From Paractinoplanes maris (lineage in GTDB: Bacteria > Actinomycetota > Actinomycetes > Mycobacteriales > Micromonosporaceae), in NCBI RefSeq assembly GCF_023544465.1, contig NZ_JALPVL010000011.1, forward strand, positions 62,001-126,000: a stretch of 64,000 bases of DNA. The letters run 5' to 3'. Under the pieces are notes generated by a model. That model searched no databases. It worked only from the letters and a program-made list of their open reading frames with translations, and was not told the DNA's origin. A program made the translations under genes and the position numbers. This document shows, in pieces, positions 24,406-32,613 of this stretch (its first letter is position 1; the number at the start of each line of letters is the position of its first letter).

Positions 24406-25359
24406 GTGAGTAGCTTCGAAGCGGACCCCGAGGTCGGCCTCTCCGCGCCGGCCGTCATGGAGCTGCTCGAGGGCGCCCCCGTCGCGCTGGGCGGCCCCCG
24501 CGGCTTTGCCGTCACCCGCACCCTGCCCCATCGTCAGCGACGCATGGTCGGCGCGTGGTGCTTCCTGGATGCCTATGGTCCGCAGGATCTCGCCGGCTCC
24601 GACGGCATGCGTGTCGGCCCCCACCCGCACACCGGCCTGCAGACCGTGACCTGGCTGATCGCCGGCGAGGTGCTCCACCGCGACAGCCTCGGCCACGTGC
24701 AGGAGATCCGCCCCGGTCAGCTCAACCTGATGACCGCCGGCCGCGGCATCTCCCATTCCGAGCAGACCCCGCGCGACCACACCCCCGTGCTCGAGGGCGT
24801 CCAGCTCTGGGTCGCGCTGCCCCACGCGGTGCGCGACATGCCACCCGAGTTCGCTCACCACGACGACCTTCCCGTCGTCACCCGGCCCGGTCTGGCCGCC
24901 ACGGTCATCATGGGCACCTTCGCCGGTGCCACGTCCCCCGCCCGGTGTCACACCCCGCTGGTCGGCGCCGACCTCACCCTGGCACCGTCGGCCGAGGCCA
25001 CGGTGCCCCTCGACCCCGCTTTCGAGTACGCGGTGCTGGCTCTCGACGGCGCCCCGGTGATCGACGGCGCCACGCTGAAACCCGGCCCGCTGCTCTACCT
25101 CGGCTCGGGCCGAGCCGAGGTAGACGTGACCACCGGGTCTCCGTCCCGGCTGCTCCTGCTGGGCGGCGAGCCCTTCGACGAGCGCCTGGTCATGTGGTGG
25201 AACTTCGTGGCCCGCGACCACGACGAGATCGTCCAGATGAGAGCCGACTGGGCCGACCGCACCCCCCGCTTCGGTGAGGTCCGCGGCTACGACGGACCAC
25301 CCCTGCCCGCCCCGCCGATGCCGATCAGCCGCCTGGTGCCCCGGGGCCGCGTCCGCTGA
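24406..25359 (+). CDS. Pirin family protein
   Basis: The 317-residue product is a bicupin of the pirin family. The N-terminal cupin has RRMVGAWCFLDAYGP and the metal-site sequence VGPHPHTGLQTVTWLIAGEVLHRDSLG, then GQLNLMTAGRGISHSE, which supplies the remaining histidines (about residues 70-130). The C-terminal cupin is more divergent, as usual. Pirins bind Fe and some act as quercetinases or redox-linked regulators; the substrate here is unknown. GTG at 24406 is chosen because TAGCGT at 24393-24398 lies seven bases upstream, the pattern expected for a leaderless mRNA. Confidence 0.9.
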   Translation: MSSFEADPEVGLSAPAVMELLEGAPVALGGPRGFAVTRTLPHRQRRMVGAWCFLDAYGPQDLAGSDGMRVGPHPHTGLQTVTWLIAGEVLHRDSLGHVQEIRPGQLNLMTAGRGISHSEQTPRDHTPVLEGVQLWVALPHAVRDMPPEFAHHDDLPVVTRPGLAATVIMGTFAGATSPARCHTPLVGADLTLAPSAEATVPLDPAFEYAVLALDGAPVIDGATLKPGPLLYLGSGRAEVDVTTGSPSRLLLLGGEPFDERLVMWWNFVARDHDEIVQMRADWADRTPRFGEVRGYDGPPLPAPPMPISRLVPRGRVR

Positions 25360-25503
25360 CCCGCGGGTGGGAGTCAGCGGATCAGGTGGCGTTTTCGCAC
25401 GCAGCGCACCGGGCGTGCGTTCTGTGAGGCATTCGGGTTGACGCTCGTCCCGGTGCGGCGGATGGTCGAAGGACGGCCATGTCGCCGTTCGCGAGGAGCA
25501 TCA

Positions 25504-25941
25504 GTGGACCTGTGGGATGTGGGAAAGCTCGCCCTGATCGTGGCCACCCCGACTCTGCTCGGCGCGGTGGTCGTGTGGGCGCCGAAGTGGTGCGGCGCGA
25601 TCGCCGCTCGCTGGGAGGCGGCCCGGCCCCAGCCGCCGGAGCCGTTCGGGCCGCCGATCGAGCAACTCGCCGCCGACCTGCGCCGCCTGCTGCGCCTGCA
25701 CAGTGAGCTGACCGCCTCGGCCCACCTGGCCATGCGCGCCCACCGCCTGTGGGCGGTCGAGGCCGCCATCGGCACCCGGGCGATCGAGGCGGCCCGGGCC
25801 CTGGGCGTCGCGCACCCCGAGATCGCCCGGCACGAGACACTCACGTGCCGTCAGCTCCACGACCTCCTCATGTCACTGGCCGCCTCCGGCCTGGCCCTGC
25901 CGGCCCGCGTCGGCCCCTTCACCTCCGACGGCCGTATCTAG
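25504..25941 (+). CDS. Small single-pass membrane protein of unknown function
   Basis: The 145-residue product begins with a membrane helix (GKLALIVATPTLLGAVVVWAP, about 6-27). A Pro-rich connector and a cytoplasmic or extracellular helical domain rich in Ala, Arg and Leu follow (LAADLRRLLRLHSELTASAHLAMRAHRLWAVEA). GTG at 25504 has GAGGAG at 25493-25498, a normal distance upstream. The last two bases of its TAG stop codon are the first two bases of the 165-bp palindrome, so the gene end coincides exactly with the edge of that element; the original C-terminus may have been altered by its insertion. No family recognised. Confidence 0.7.
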   Translation: MDLWDVGKLALIVATPTLLGAVVVWAPKWCGAIAARWEAARPQPPEPFGPPIEQLAADLRRLLRLHSELTASAHLAMRAHRLWAVEAAIGTRAIEAARALGVAHPEIARHETLTCRQLHDLLMSLAASGLALPARVGPFTSDGRI

Positions 25942-26104
25942 GGCGTATCCGGTGGATCACGTGGGGCTGCGGCGTGGCCCAGCTCGCGCCTGACGGCGTC
26001 CACAGAACGGCCCGATACAACACCGGTATCGGACCGCCCTGCGGCCGACGTCAGCCACGACCTGGACCTCGCCTCGCTCCCACGTGATCCACCGGATACG
26101 CCCT
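25940..26104. mobile_element. 165-bp near-perfect palindrome with 26-bp perfect terminal inverted repeats (MITE-like)
   Basis: AGGGCGTATCCGGTGGATCA... at 25940-25965 is the exact reverse complement of 26079-26104 (26 bp). The interior continues the same symmetry: by hand, about 38 of the next 53 opposed positions also pair. This includes CGG(C)CCGATAC with GTATCGG(A)CCG around a 7-base loop at 26019-26025. The whole element shares one centre at 26022. No ORF lies inside and no target duplication is obvious. It sits between a stop codon and the pmt promoter region. A non-autonomous mobile element or repetitive hairpin element is the best reading. Confidence 0.6.
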
Positions 26105-26134
26105 GGGCGGTCGTCACAACCGGGCCCGAAGCCC

Positions 26135-26149
26135 TACGATCCCGGGGTG
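26135..26149 (+). promoter_or_regulatory. Leaderless-type promoter of the O-mannosyltransferase gene
   Basis: TACGAT (26135-26140) precedes the GTG start by six bases. This places the transcription start at or next to the start codon. It lies 30 bp beyond the palindrome, so the element could affect this promoter. No good -35 hexamer was found. Confidence 0.45.
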
Positions 26150-27694
26150 ACTAGCGCGGCGACGGCTGAGACTGAGCTGACTCCGGAACCTGATCCGGCG
26201 ACCGGGATCCCGGCCGGGCGAGCCGTGCCCGGTGTCGTCCGGCGGCGGCTGGCGACCCTGGAGAATTGGCTCGACCCGTACTCGTGGCTCGTCACCGCGA
26301 TCATCACGGCGATCGCGGCGATCCTGCGGCTCAACGGTCTGGGCTCGGCCAAGGGGTACATCTTCGACGAGGTGTACTACCCGACCGACGCCTGGGACAT
26401 GCTCACCCACGGCGTCGAGTGGGACGCCGAGAAGACCAACGGGCCTGCCTACGTGGTGCACCCGCCGCTGGGGAAATGGCTGATCGCGCTGGGCGAGATG
26501 GTCTTCGGCAACAACGAGCTGGGCTGGCGCGTCCCGACGGCGATCGCCGGCACGCTGATGGTGCTGATCCTCATCCGGGTCGCCTACCGTCTGTTCCACT
26601 CGATCGTGCTGGCCGGCACCGCCGGGCTGCTGCTGACGCTGGACGGCTTCCAGCTGGTGCTCTCCAGGGTGTCCCTGCTCGACATCTTCATCGGCCTGTT
26701 CATCCTTGCCTCGTTCGCCGCGCTGCTCATCGACCGAGACCACTACCGGCGCGCCCTGCTGCGGCAGTTGGAGACCGGGGAGAAGCGGCGGATCGTCCCG
26801 TGGTGGATGCTCGCCGGCGGTGCGCTGCTGGGCCTGGCCTGCGGGGTGAAGTGGAGCGCCCTGTTCTTCCTGCCGTTCTTCGGCCTGCTGGTGATCGTCT
26901 GGCGGGTGCGGGCTCGCCAGTCGGCCGGGATGCGCCGGTCGATCACCGCCGACCTCGGCTGGGGGCTGCTCAGCGTCGTCCTGACCGCGGTCTTCTACCT
27001 CGCCACCTGGACCGGTTGGTTCGTCACCAACACCGGCTACTTCCGTCACTACCGCGAGGCGAACGGCCTGAGCGAGCCACCGGTGCTGGGCGCCCTGCTC
27101 AACCTGATGCACTACCACCACGAGGCGTACTCGTTCCACAGTGGCCTGACCTCGAAGCACCCGTACCAGTCCTGGCCGTGGCAGTGGCTGCTGATCGGGC
27201 GGCCGGTCAACTTCTACTGGCCCGGTGCCACCGACTGCGGCGCTCCCAGTTGTGCCCGCCAGATCATCCTGCTCGGCACGCCGATCCTGTGGTGGTCGTT
27301 CCTGCCCGCCCTGGCCGCGCTGATCTGGTTCGGTCTGGCCCGCCGCGACTGGCGCGCCTGGGCGATCCTCGTCCCGGTCGCGGGCGGCCTGCTCCCGTGG
27401 TTCTACTACGCGATCAAGGACGGCCGGACGATGTTCTCGTTCTACGCCATGCCGGCCGTCCCGTTCCTGATCCTCGCCGTCGTCTACGTCCTCGGTGCGA
27501 TCATGACCCCGCCCGAAGGCATCACCCAGGGCAAGGCCAGAACGGACCGCCAGCTCATAGGCACCATCGCCGCCGGTCTCTACGTCACCGTGGTGGCCCT
27601 CTGCTTCGCCTACTTCTTCCCCATTTTCGTGGGCCAATCCATCCCGTACGAGGATTGGAGCGCCCGCATGTGGCTGGGCAGCCGCTGGATCTGA
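26147..27694 (+). CDS. pmt: Polyprenol-phosphate-mannose-dependent protein O-mannosyltransferase (GT39)
   Basis: The 515-residue product is a multispanning membrane enzyme of the PMT family. The first extracytoplasmic loop has FDEVYYPTDAWDMLTHG, with the conserved Asp-Glu pair required for catalysis (near residue 78), and VHPPLGKWLIALGE. About eleven hydrophobic helices are present. A C-terminal region includes GRPVNFYWPGATDCGAPSCARQIILLG and NHDG-like loops of the family. In actinobacteria it mannosylates exported Ser/Thr-rich proteins during Sec secretion, using polyprenyl-phosphomannose as donor. The length matches mycobacterial PMT (about 500). The GTG at 26147 is supported by a TACGAT element six bases upstream; earlier codons fall in the palindrome. 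Confidence 0.93.
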   Translation: MTSAATAETELTPEPDPATGIPAGRAVPGVVRRRLATLENWLDPYSWLVTAIITAIAAILRLNGLGSAKGYIFDEVYYPTDAWDMLTHGVEWDAEKTNGPAYVVHPPLGKWLIALGEMVFGNNELGWRVPTAIAGTLMVLILIRVAYRLFHSIVLAGTAGLLLTLDGFQLVLSRVSLLDIFIGLFILASFAALLIDRDHYRRALLRQLETGEKRRIVPWWMLAGGALLGLACGVKWSALFFLPFFGLLVIVWRVRARQSAGMRRSITADLGWGLLSVVLTAVFYLATWTGWFVTNTGYFRHYREANGLSEPPVLGALLNLMHYHHEAYSFHSGLTSKHPYQSWPWQWLLIGRPVNFYWPGATDCGAPSCARQIILLGTPILWWSFLPALAALIWFGLARRDWRAWAILVPVAGGLLPWFYYAIKDGRTMFSFYAMPAVPFLILAVVYVLGAIMTPPEGITQGKARTDRQLIGTIAAGLYVTVVALCFAYFFPIFVGQSIPYEDWSARMWLGSRWI

Positions 27695-27768
27695 CCCCAC
27701 CCCGGCGGGGCGGACGAGGCAGGGCGCATCATGATCAGGTTGGTGCGGGCTGGTGGTGAGGAGTTGTG

Positions 27769-28173
27769 GTGAGCGGTCGCGTCACGATCGACAATCCGGC
27801 GTTGCTGGAGTTCTGGACCGAGCGGCACCTGTGCACTCTGACCACCCTGCGGGCGGACGGTTCACCCCACGTGGTGGCCGTCGGAGCCACCCTCGATCCC
27901 GCGACCGGCCTGGCCCGGGTCATCTCGTCGTCGAGCTCGGCCCACGTGCGGCACGTCCGGTCCGGTCAGGCCCGGGTGGCGATCTGTCAGGTCGAGGGCC
28001 CGCGCTGGGCCACCGTCGAAGGACTGGCAGTGGTCCGCGACGATCCCGCGTCGGTGGCCGAGGCGGTCGAGCGGTATGCGGCCCGCTACCGCACCCCGCG
28101 GCCCAACCCGTCGCGGGTGGCACTGGAGATCACGGTGACCAGGATTCTGGGTTCGAGCCGCTTCACCGACTAG
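27769..28173 (+). CDS. Pyridoxamine-5'-phosphate-oxidase-fold F420/FMN-dependent enzyme
   Basis: The 134-residue product is a single split-barrel domain: FWTERHLCTLTTLRADGSPHVVAVGATLDP at the N-terminus and HVRHVRSGQARVAICQVEGPRWATVEGLAVV in the core are typical of the actinobacterial PPOX-class, F420-dependent TIGR03618-type family. Members reduce diverse substrates with reduced F420 or bind FMN or haem; the cofactor here is inferred. The GTG at 27769 follows GGTGAGGAG (27755-27763) at a good distance. The gene stop is immediately followed by the 19-bp tandem repeat array. Confidence 0.85.
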   Translation: MSGRVTIDNPALLEFWTERHLCTLTTLRADGSPHVVAVGATLDPATGLARVISSSSSAHVRHVRSGQARVAICQVEGPRWATVEGLAVVRDDPASVAEAVERYAARYRTPRPNPSRVALEITVTRILGSSRFTD

Positions 28174-28249
28174 AACACGAGCTCAAGCCGACAACACGAG
28201 CTCAAGCCGACAACACCAGCTCAAGCCGACAACACGAGCTCAAGCCGAC
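28174..28249. repeat. 19-bp tandem repeat, exactly four copies, between convergent genes
   Basis: AACACGAGCTCAAGCCGAC occurs at 28174-28192, 28193-28211, 28212-28230 (one base changed) and 28231-28249. The array starts on the base after one stop codon and contains the stop codon of the opposite gene (28240-28242). Each unit has a GAGCTC palindrome. No hairpin terminator is present, so the array occupies the whole convergent junction. Confidence 0.95.
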
Positions 28250-29652
28250 GCTGCCGGCAGGAGGCCGTGGCGCACCGCGGTGACCAGCTCGGCGTGGTCC
28301 TTCTCGACCTGGTCGGCGTAGGCGCGGGCGAACCGGCACAGCGCGTCGGCCATCTTCCCGCTGCTGCCGATGTAGCCCGCGATCATCGACGCCCCGCTGG
28401 TCCGGGCGTGCGACTTGGCCAGCAGATAGCCGCAGATTCCGGCGTAGTCGCCCAGTGCCCCGGCGTCGACGTCCTCGACCACGATCGCGCCCTTCATGTC
28501 GCGGAACTGCCGCACATAGAACTGCGTGTCCCCGACCGTCGCCCACCCCAGCAGCGGGTCCGACACCGTCTGCAGCGCCTGCTGGTATTCGACCACCCGC
28601 TGCCCCTGGTGCCGGTGCCACGCCGCGTCGCCGTGGGCGTGCCGGGCCACCACCGAGCGCCGGGCCTCCTTGAGCTGCAGGAACAGCACGTCCGAGGAGC
28701 TCGACCCTTCGCACAGCGCGACGTACGCCCGCAGGCCGACCGACCCCACGCCCACCACCTTGTGCGCGATGTCCACGATCCGGTAGCCGGCCAGGATGCG
28801 GGCCCAGTGCGGCGGCAGCGTGTTCAGATAACCGTCCAGCGCCTCGGCCAGCAGCTCCTGCTCCGCGTCGCTGGGCCGGGTGATCAGCGGCGGCTCCTCG
28901 ACCAGCCGGGCCGTGCCGTCCCGCAGCTCGGTGAACCGGGGGAGCGCCCGGTCGCTGGTGCGCCGCCGGGCCCGGCGGGCCGCCCGGTCGATCTGGGCCC
29001 GGAAGCTGGGCCGGGACGCCGCCGAACGCAACCGGCCCACGTCCATCTGGTCGAACGAGCGGCCCAGCAGCGGCTGCTCGGCCAGATGCTGGATCTGCAG
29101 TTTGTACTCGTCCACGCAGTGCTCCACCGCGTCGGCGCAGGCGCTCTCCTTGAAGCCGTTCTGCCGCCCGGCCACATGGACACTCGTCACCAGCCGGCGC
29201 AGGTCCCACTCCCACGCACCCGGGTGGGCCTCGTCGAAGTCGTTGAGGTCGAACACCAGCTCGCGCTCGGGTGACGCGTAGAAGCCGAAGTTCCCCAGGT
29301 GCGCGTCGCCGCAGATGACCGGCGTGATCCCGGTCGACGGCAGGTGCGCGAAGTCGTCGGCCATCACGTTGGCCGAGCCCCGCAGGTAGGCGTGCGGCGA
29401 GGTGATCATCCGGCCCACGCGCACCGGGACCAGCCCCGGCTGCCGGCCGAGGTTGGCCTTCCTGATCTGGGTGACCGGGTCGACCCGGTCGTGCGGCACC
29501 GTCCACCGGGCCATGTCGGACCGGTGCGACCGCTCGCGCAGTGATCGGCCGAGCTCGTACCGCTCGGCGCGGGGCCGGGCGGGAAGCCGCAGCGAGGCGA
29601 AGCCCTCGTCGGCGGCGGTCGCGAGGACGACGTGCCCGGTTGCTGGTTCCAT
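28240..29652 (-). CDS. DUF2252 family protein
   Basis: The 470-residue product matches the DUF2252 family of actinobacteria and proteobacteria. Recognisable blocks are ANLGRQPGLVPVRVGRM, PVICGDAHLGNFGFYASPERELVFDLNDFDE (near residue 120-150), DIAHKVVGVGSVGLRAYVAL and LQLKEARRSV. The HGDxHxxNF-like and DFDE motifs resemble those of aminoglycoside-phosphotransferase/kinase-fold proteins, so a phosphotransfer role is possible but not shown. I start at ATG 29652. TAGGGT (29666-29661, minus strand) lies eight bases upstream and the upstream TTG/GTG codons are alternatives. The last codons and the stop are inside the 19-bp tandem repeat, so the C-terminus may have been reshaped by it. Confidence 0.85.
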   Translation of the reverse strand: MEPATGHVVLATAADEGFASLRLPARPRAERYELGRSLRERSHRSDMARWTVPHDRVDPVTQIRKANLGRQPGLVPVRVGRMITSPHAYLRGSANVMADDFAHLPSTGITPVICGDAHLGNFGFYASPERELVFDLNDFDEAHPGAWEWDLRRLVTSVHVAGRQNGFKESACADAVEHCVDEYKLQIQHLAEQPLLGRSFDQMDVGRLRSAASRPSFRAQIDRAARRARRRTSDRALPRFTELRDGTARLVEEPPLITRPSDAEQELLAEALDGYLNTLPPHWARILAGYRIVDIAHKVVGVGSVGLRAYVALCEGSSSSDVLFLQLKEARRSVVARHAHGDAAWHRHQGQRVVEYQQALQTVSDPLLGWATVGDTQFYVRQFRDMKGAIVVEDVDAGALGDYAGICGYLLAKSHARTSGASMIAGYIGSSGKMADALCRFARAYADQVEKDHAELVTAVRHGLLPAASA

Positions 29653-29724
29653 CACGGCCAACCCTAGAGCCAGAGAGACCTCCAGTACCTCCCACGAGGG
29701 TTAACGGTCGTTCAACGACAGGTG

Positions 29725-30966
29725 TCAGCGCGCGGTCACCAGGCCGAACGTCGACGGTGTGACCGAAGGAAACACCGGACCGAGTGATCCCAGGCCGCAG
29801 CGCTTCTGCAGGATCTCGCCGATCACCGACCGGTAGTCGGTGGTCGCCGCGAGGTCACCCGCGACCAGCGCGCCCGGCGCCAGGCCGGGCCACTTCGCGT
29901 ACACCTTCCCGCCCTTCACCCCGCCGCCGAGCAGCAGCATCGCGTTGCCGTGCCCGTGGTCGGCGCCGCGCGAGCCGTTCTCCTGCACCCGCCGCCCGAA
30001 CTCGCTGATCGTCAGCAGCGTCACCGAGCTCATGCCGTCGGGCCCGAGGTCGGTCGCGAACGCCGCCAGGGCCAGCGCGAGGTCGGTCAGGTTGTCGTAC
30101 ATCCGCTGGCCCTTGACCGCTTGGCCGAGCCCCTCGTGCATGTCCCAGTCACCGCAGTCGACAGCGGCCGTGGCCAGCCCGACCTTCGCCTTGATCAGCC
30201 GGGCCACGTCCCGCAGCGCGGCACCCAGCTCGGTCGCGGGGTAGGTCGCGCCGTTGGCCGGCGTGTACGCGGCCGAGCGCACCGCCGCGCTCGCCGTCAG
30301 CGCCTTGTCGGCCGCCAGCGCCGGCCCGGCCTGCAGCAGCGGCGCATCGGCGTACATCGCCCGCAGAGCCGCCGCCCGGGGTCGCTTGTCCGAGTCGCCG
30401 GCCAGCGTGAACTTGTCGATCCCGGCCATCGAGACCGAGGGCGCGGAACCGGCGAACAGGCGATCCGGCATGGCCCCGCCGACCGAGACGGCGGCGAGCG
30501 GTCCGGCCGCGCCCGAGGCACCGATCATGCGACCGAGCCAGCCGCTGCGGACGGAGGTGCCCGGGGCCGCGTTCTCCATCGCCTCCATGGCCGCGAAGTG
30601 GGAGCGGGTCGGGTTGGGCTGGCCGACCGCGTGCACGCCGGCGAGCTTGCCGCTCTGCCACAGCGGCAGCAGCGGGGCGAGCGCGGGGTGCAGGCCGAAG
30701 CTGCCGTCGCCCGCGATGACCTGCGCCTTGGGGACGCCGATGGCCGGGCGAGCCTTGTAGTAGTCGGGGTCACCGATCGGGGCCAGCGCCGACAACCCGT
30801 CGAAGCCGCCGTGCAGCGACAGCACCACGAGCGTGTCCCCGGTGTAACCGGGTGCGGCGTACGCGAGCTCGGTCGACACCCCGGCCGCGACCAGACCGGT
30901 CAGGCCGGCCGCGCCCAGCAGGCCACGCCGGCTGAGCTGCTTCTCCCCGCAGTCGAAGAACGTCAT
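29725..30966 (-). CDS. Tat-exported DUF1501 family protein
   Basis: The 413-residue product has a twin-arginine signal (SRRGLLGAAGLTGLVAAG, residues 12-30). The DUF1501 domain then starts at TLVVLSLHGGFDGLSALAPIGD, with NPTRSHFAAMEAMENA, DCGDWDMHEGL and TISEFGRRVQENGSRGADHGHGNAMLLLGG. These histidines and aspartates resemble the metal site of the alkaline-phosphatase/sulfatase superfamily. The start at 30966 lies five bases after the DUF1800 stop, so the two genes form an operon. The DUF1800-DUF1501 pair is widespread in bacteria, but its biochemical role is not established. Confidence 0.92.
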   Translation of the reverse strand: MTFFDCGEKQLSRRGLLGAAGLTGLVAAGVSTELAYAAPGYTGDTLVVLSLHGGFDGLSALAPIGDPDYYKARPAIGVPKAQVIAGDGSFGLHPALAPLLPLWQSGKLAGVHAVGQPNPTRSHFAAMEAMENAAPGTSVRSGWLGRMIGASGAAGPLAAVSVGGAMPDRLFAGSAPSVSMAGIDKFTLAGDSDKRPRAAALRAMYADAPLLQAGPALAADKALTASAAVRSAAYTPANGATYPATELGAALRDVARLIKAKVGLATAAVDCGDWDMHEGLGQAVKGQRMYDNLTDLALALAAFATDLGPDGMSSVTLLTISEFGRRVQENGSRGADHGHGNAMLLLGGGVKGGKVYAKWPGLAPGALVAGDLAATTDYRSVIGEILQKRCGLGSLGPVFPSVTPSTFGLVTAR

Positions 30967-30971
30967 GGGCC

Positions 30972-32498
30972 TCACCTCAGCTGGAAGGACGGCGCGTCGA
31001 GGACCAGCGCGATCAGGTACGGGGCGTGGCCGGCGAGCGACTTGTCGGATGCGGTCAGAGGACTGGTCGGCAGCTTGCCCGCGACGCTGAGCACGGCGGC
31101 TGTGTGCGCGGCCGGCAACTTCGACCCGATCAGCCGTACGGCGAGGGCCTCGACCAGCCCGCCGTAGGTGCCGGGCAGCGCCGGGACCAGCGACTTCAGC
31201 AGGTCGGTGGGACGGGTGAGCTGGGTGGGGTACCAGCCGGCGGCCAGGTTGAGGTGGTTGTTGCAGCGCATCAGGAAGCCGGACGGCGACGCCCAGGCCG
31301 CGGCCACGTCGGGGAAGCCGTTGGGCGGGCTCCACCGGAACGGCGCGTTGCCCGCGTTGACCAGGCCGTTGTAGAGCGCGTCGAGGGCCTTGACGCCGGT
31401 CGTCTCCGGTCCCAGCCCGAGCGTCCGGATCGTCGCGATCAGGTCCTCGAACGGCGTGCGCGACTTCTGTCCGATCGACGCCGCGAACTCGGGCGAGGTG
31501 AACAGCGCCTTGAGCACGGGCTTGATCGCGGTGTCGTTGTCCAGGTAGACCTTGACCAGCTTGGTGACCAGCGTGGCGGGCGCCTCGTCGGCCACGAACC
31601 GCTGGCACAGCTTGGTGGCCAGGCGCTGCGCGGTGGCCGGGTGACGGGCCAGGTGGTCGGCGAACGCCATGGCCGCCGACTCGCCCACGGCGGCCGTGGC
31701 GTTGGCGTGCCGGAAACCGGCGATCTCGACCGCGCCCGTCACGTGGCGGGCGCCGTCGTAGACGTACGTCCCGGCGGTGTTGACGGTGAGACCGGTGAGC
31801 AGCTTGGCGGCGGCGTAGACGTCCTGCTCGGTGTAGACGAGCCCGACGGTGTGCAGCTCCATCAGCTCGCGCGCGTAGTTCTCGTTCGGGTGGGCCTTGG
31901 TCGACGAGCGGTTGTCGAGGTAGGTGAGCATCGCCGGGTGCTTCATCGACGCCTTGAGCATGTCGGCGAAGCGGCCGAACGCGTGCTTGCGGATCACCTG
32001 GGTGTCGTAGTCGGAGCGGCTGTCCCACACTCCACTGGACGGCGCGGCGACGTGCAGGTGGTTGGCCCAGAAGGCGACCGTGGTCTCGAACAGCTGCCGG
32101 TTGCTCCACGCGGCGCGGGCCACCGCGGCCCGGCCGAGCTGCTTGAACGCGTCGTACGAGTTCTTGGCGATCGACGAGCGGACGTTCGCGATGCTCGCGC
32201 CGGCCAGCGGCAGCCGGGCCATCAGTTTGTCGCAGGCGGCGTCCTCGATGGAGGCGGGGGAGAGCTGCCGGTCGAGCCAGCCGGCCACGCCGAGCTTGGC
32301 CGCCTCGGCCAGCGAGGCCGGGGTGGGGCCGAAGGTGGCCCGGCGCACCAGGTGCGCGATCGGGTCGGCCGAGATCAGCTTGGCCGGGTCGAGGGCGGCC
32401 GGGGCGGCGGTCGCGGCCGGAGCGGCGACAGCGGTGGCCACGGCGGTGGCGACAGCGGTGGCGGCACCGGCGGCGAGAAGCGTGCGTCGGGTCGTCAT
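30972..32498 (-). CDS. Tat-exported DUF1800 family protein
   Basis: The 508-residue product has a twin-arginine-like signal (TTRRTLLAAGAATAVATAVA, residues 2-21) followed by Ala-rich sequence. The DUF1800 domain includes HLVRRATFGPTPASLAEAAKLG, AFWANHLHVAAP, KHAFGRFADMLKASMKHPAMLTYLDN and HPNENYARELMELHTVG, which are the strongest blocks of the family. The start at ATG 32498 gives the signal peptide; upstream codons to 32546 do not. It precedes the DUF1501 gene by five bases and is divergent from the ROK gene across 115 bp. It is probably an extracytoplasmic partner of the DUF1501 protein; no enzyme activity is known to me. Confidence 0.92.
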   Translation of the reverse strand: MTTRRTLLAAGAATAVATAVATAVAAPAATAAPAALDPAKLISADPIAHLVRRATFGPTPASLAEAAKLGVAGWLDRQLSPASIEDAACDKLMARLPLAGASIANVRSSIAKNSYDAFKQLGRAAVARAAWSNRQLFETTVAFWANHLHVAAPSSGVWDSRSDYDTQVIRKHAFGRFADMLKASMKHPAMLTYLDNRSSTKAHPNENYARELMELHTVGLVYTEQDVYAAAKLLTGLTVNTAGTYVYDGARHVTGAVEIAGFRHANATAAVGESAAMAFADHLARHPATAQRLATKLCQRFVADEAPATLVTKLVKVYLDNDTAIKPVLKALFTSPEFAASIGQKSRTPFEDLIATIRTLGLGPETTGVKALDALYNGLVNAGNAPFRWSPPNGFPDVAAAWASPSGFLMRCNNHLNLAAGWYPTQLTRPTDLLKSLVPALPGTYGGLVEALAVRLIGSKLPAAHTAAVLSVAGKLPTSPLTASDKSLAGHAPYLIALVLDAPSFQLR

Positions 32499-32613
32499 GC
32501 CAGGACCTTCGACCCGTACGCATCGGGCCGTCGCCGCTGCAACCATGACTAACGGACCCGCAATCCGCCCGCACCCGTACCGCCGGGGCGAAGTCGGACG
32601 TACGCTCAGCCCT

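Noticed and set aside
25940..26104. An ordinary rho-independent terminator for the 25504-25941 gene
   Set aside because: The stem is far too long (79 opposed positions), starts inside the stop codon and has no T tract.
28174..28249. A CRISPR-like array
   Set aside because: The units are directly adjacent with no spacers, only 19 bp long, and no cas genes are present.
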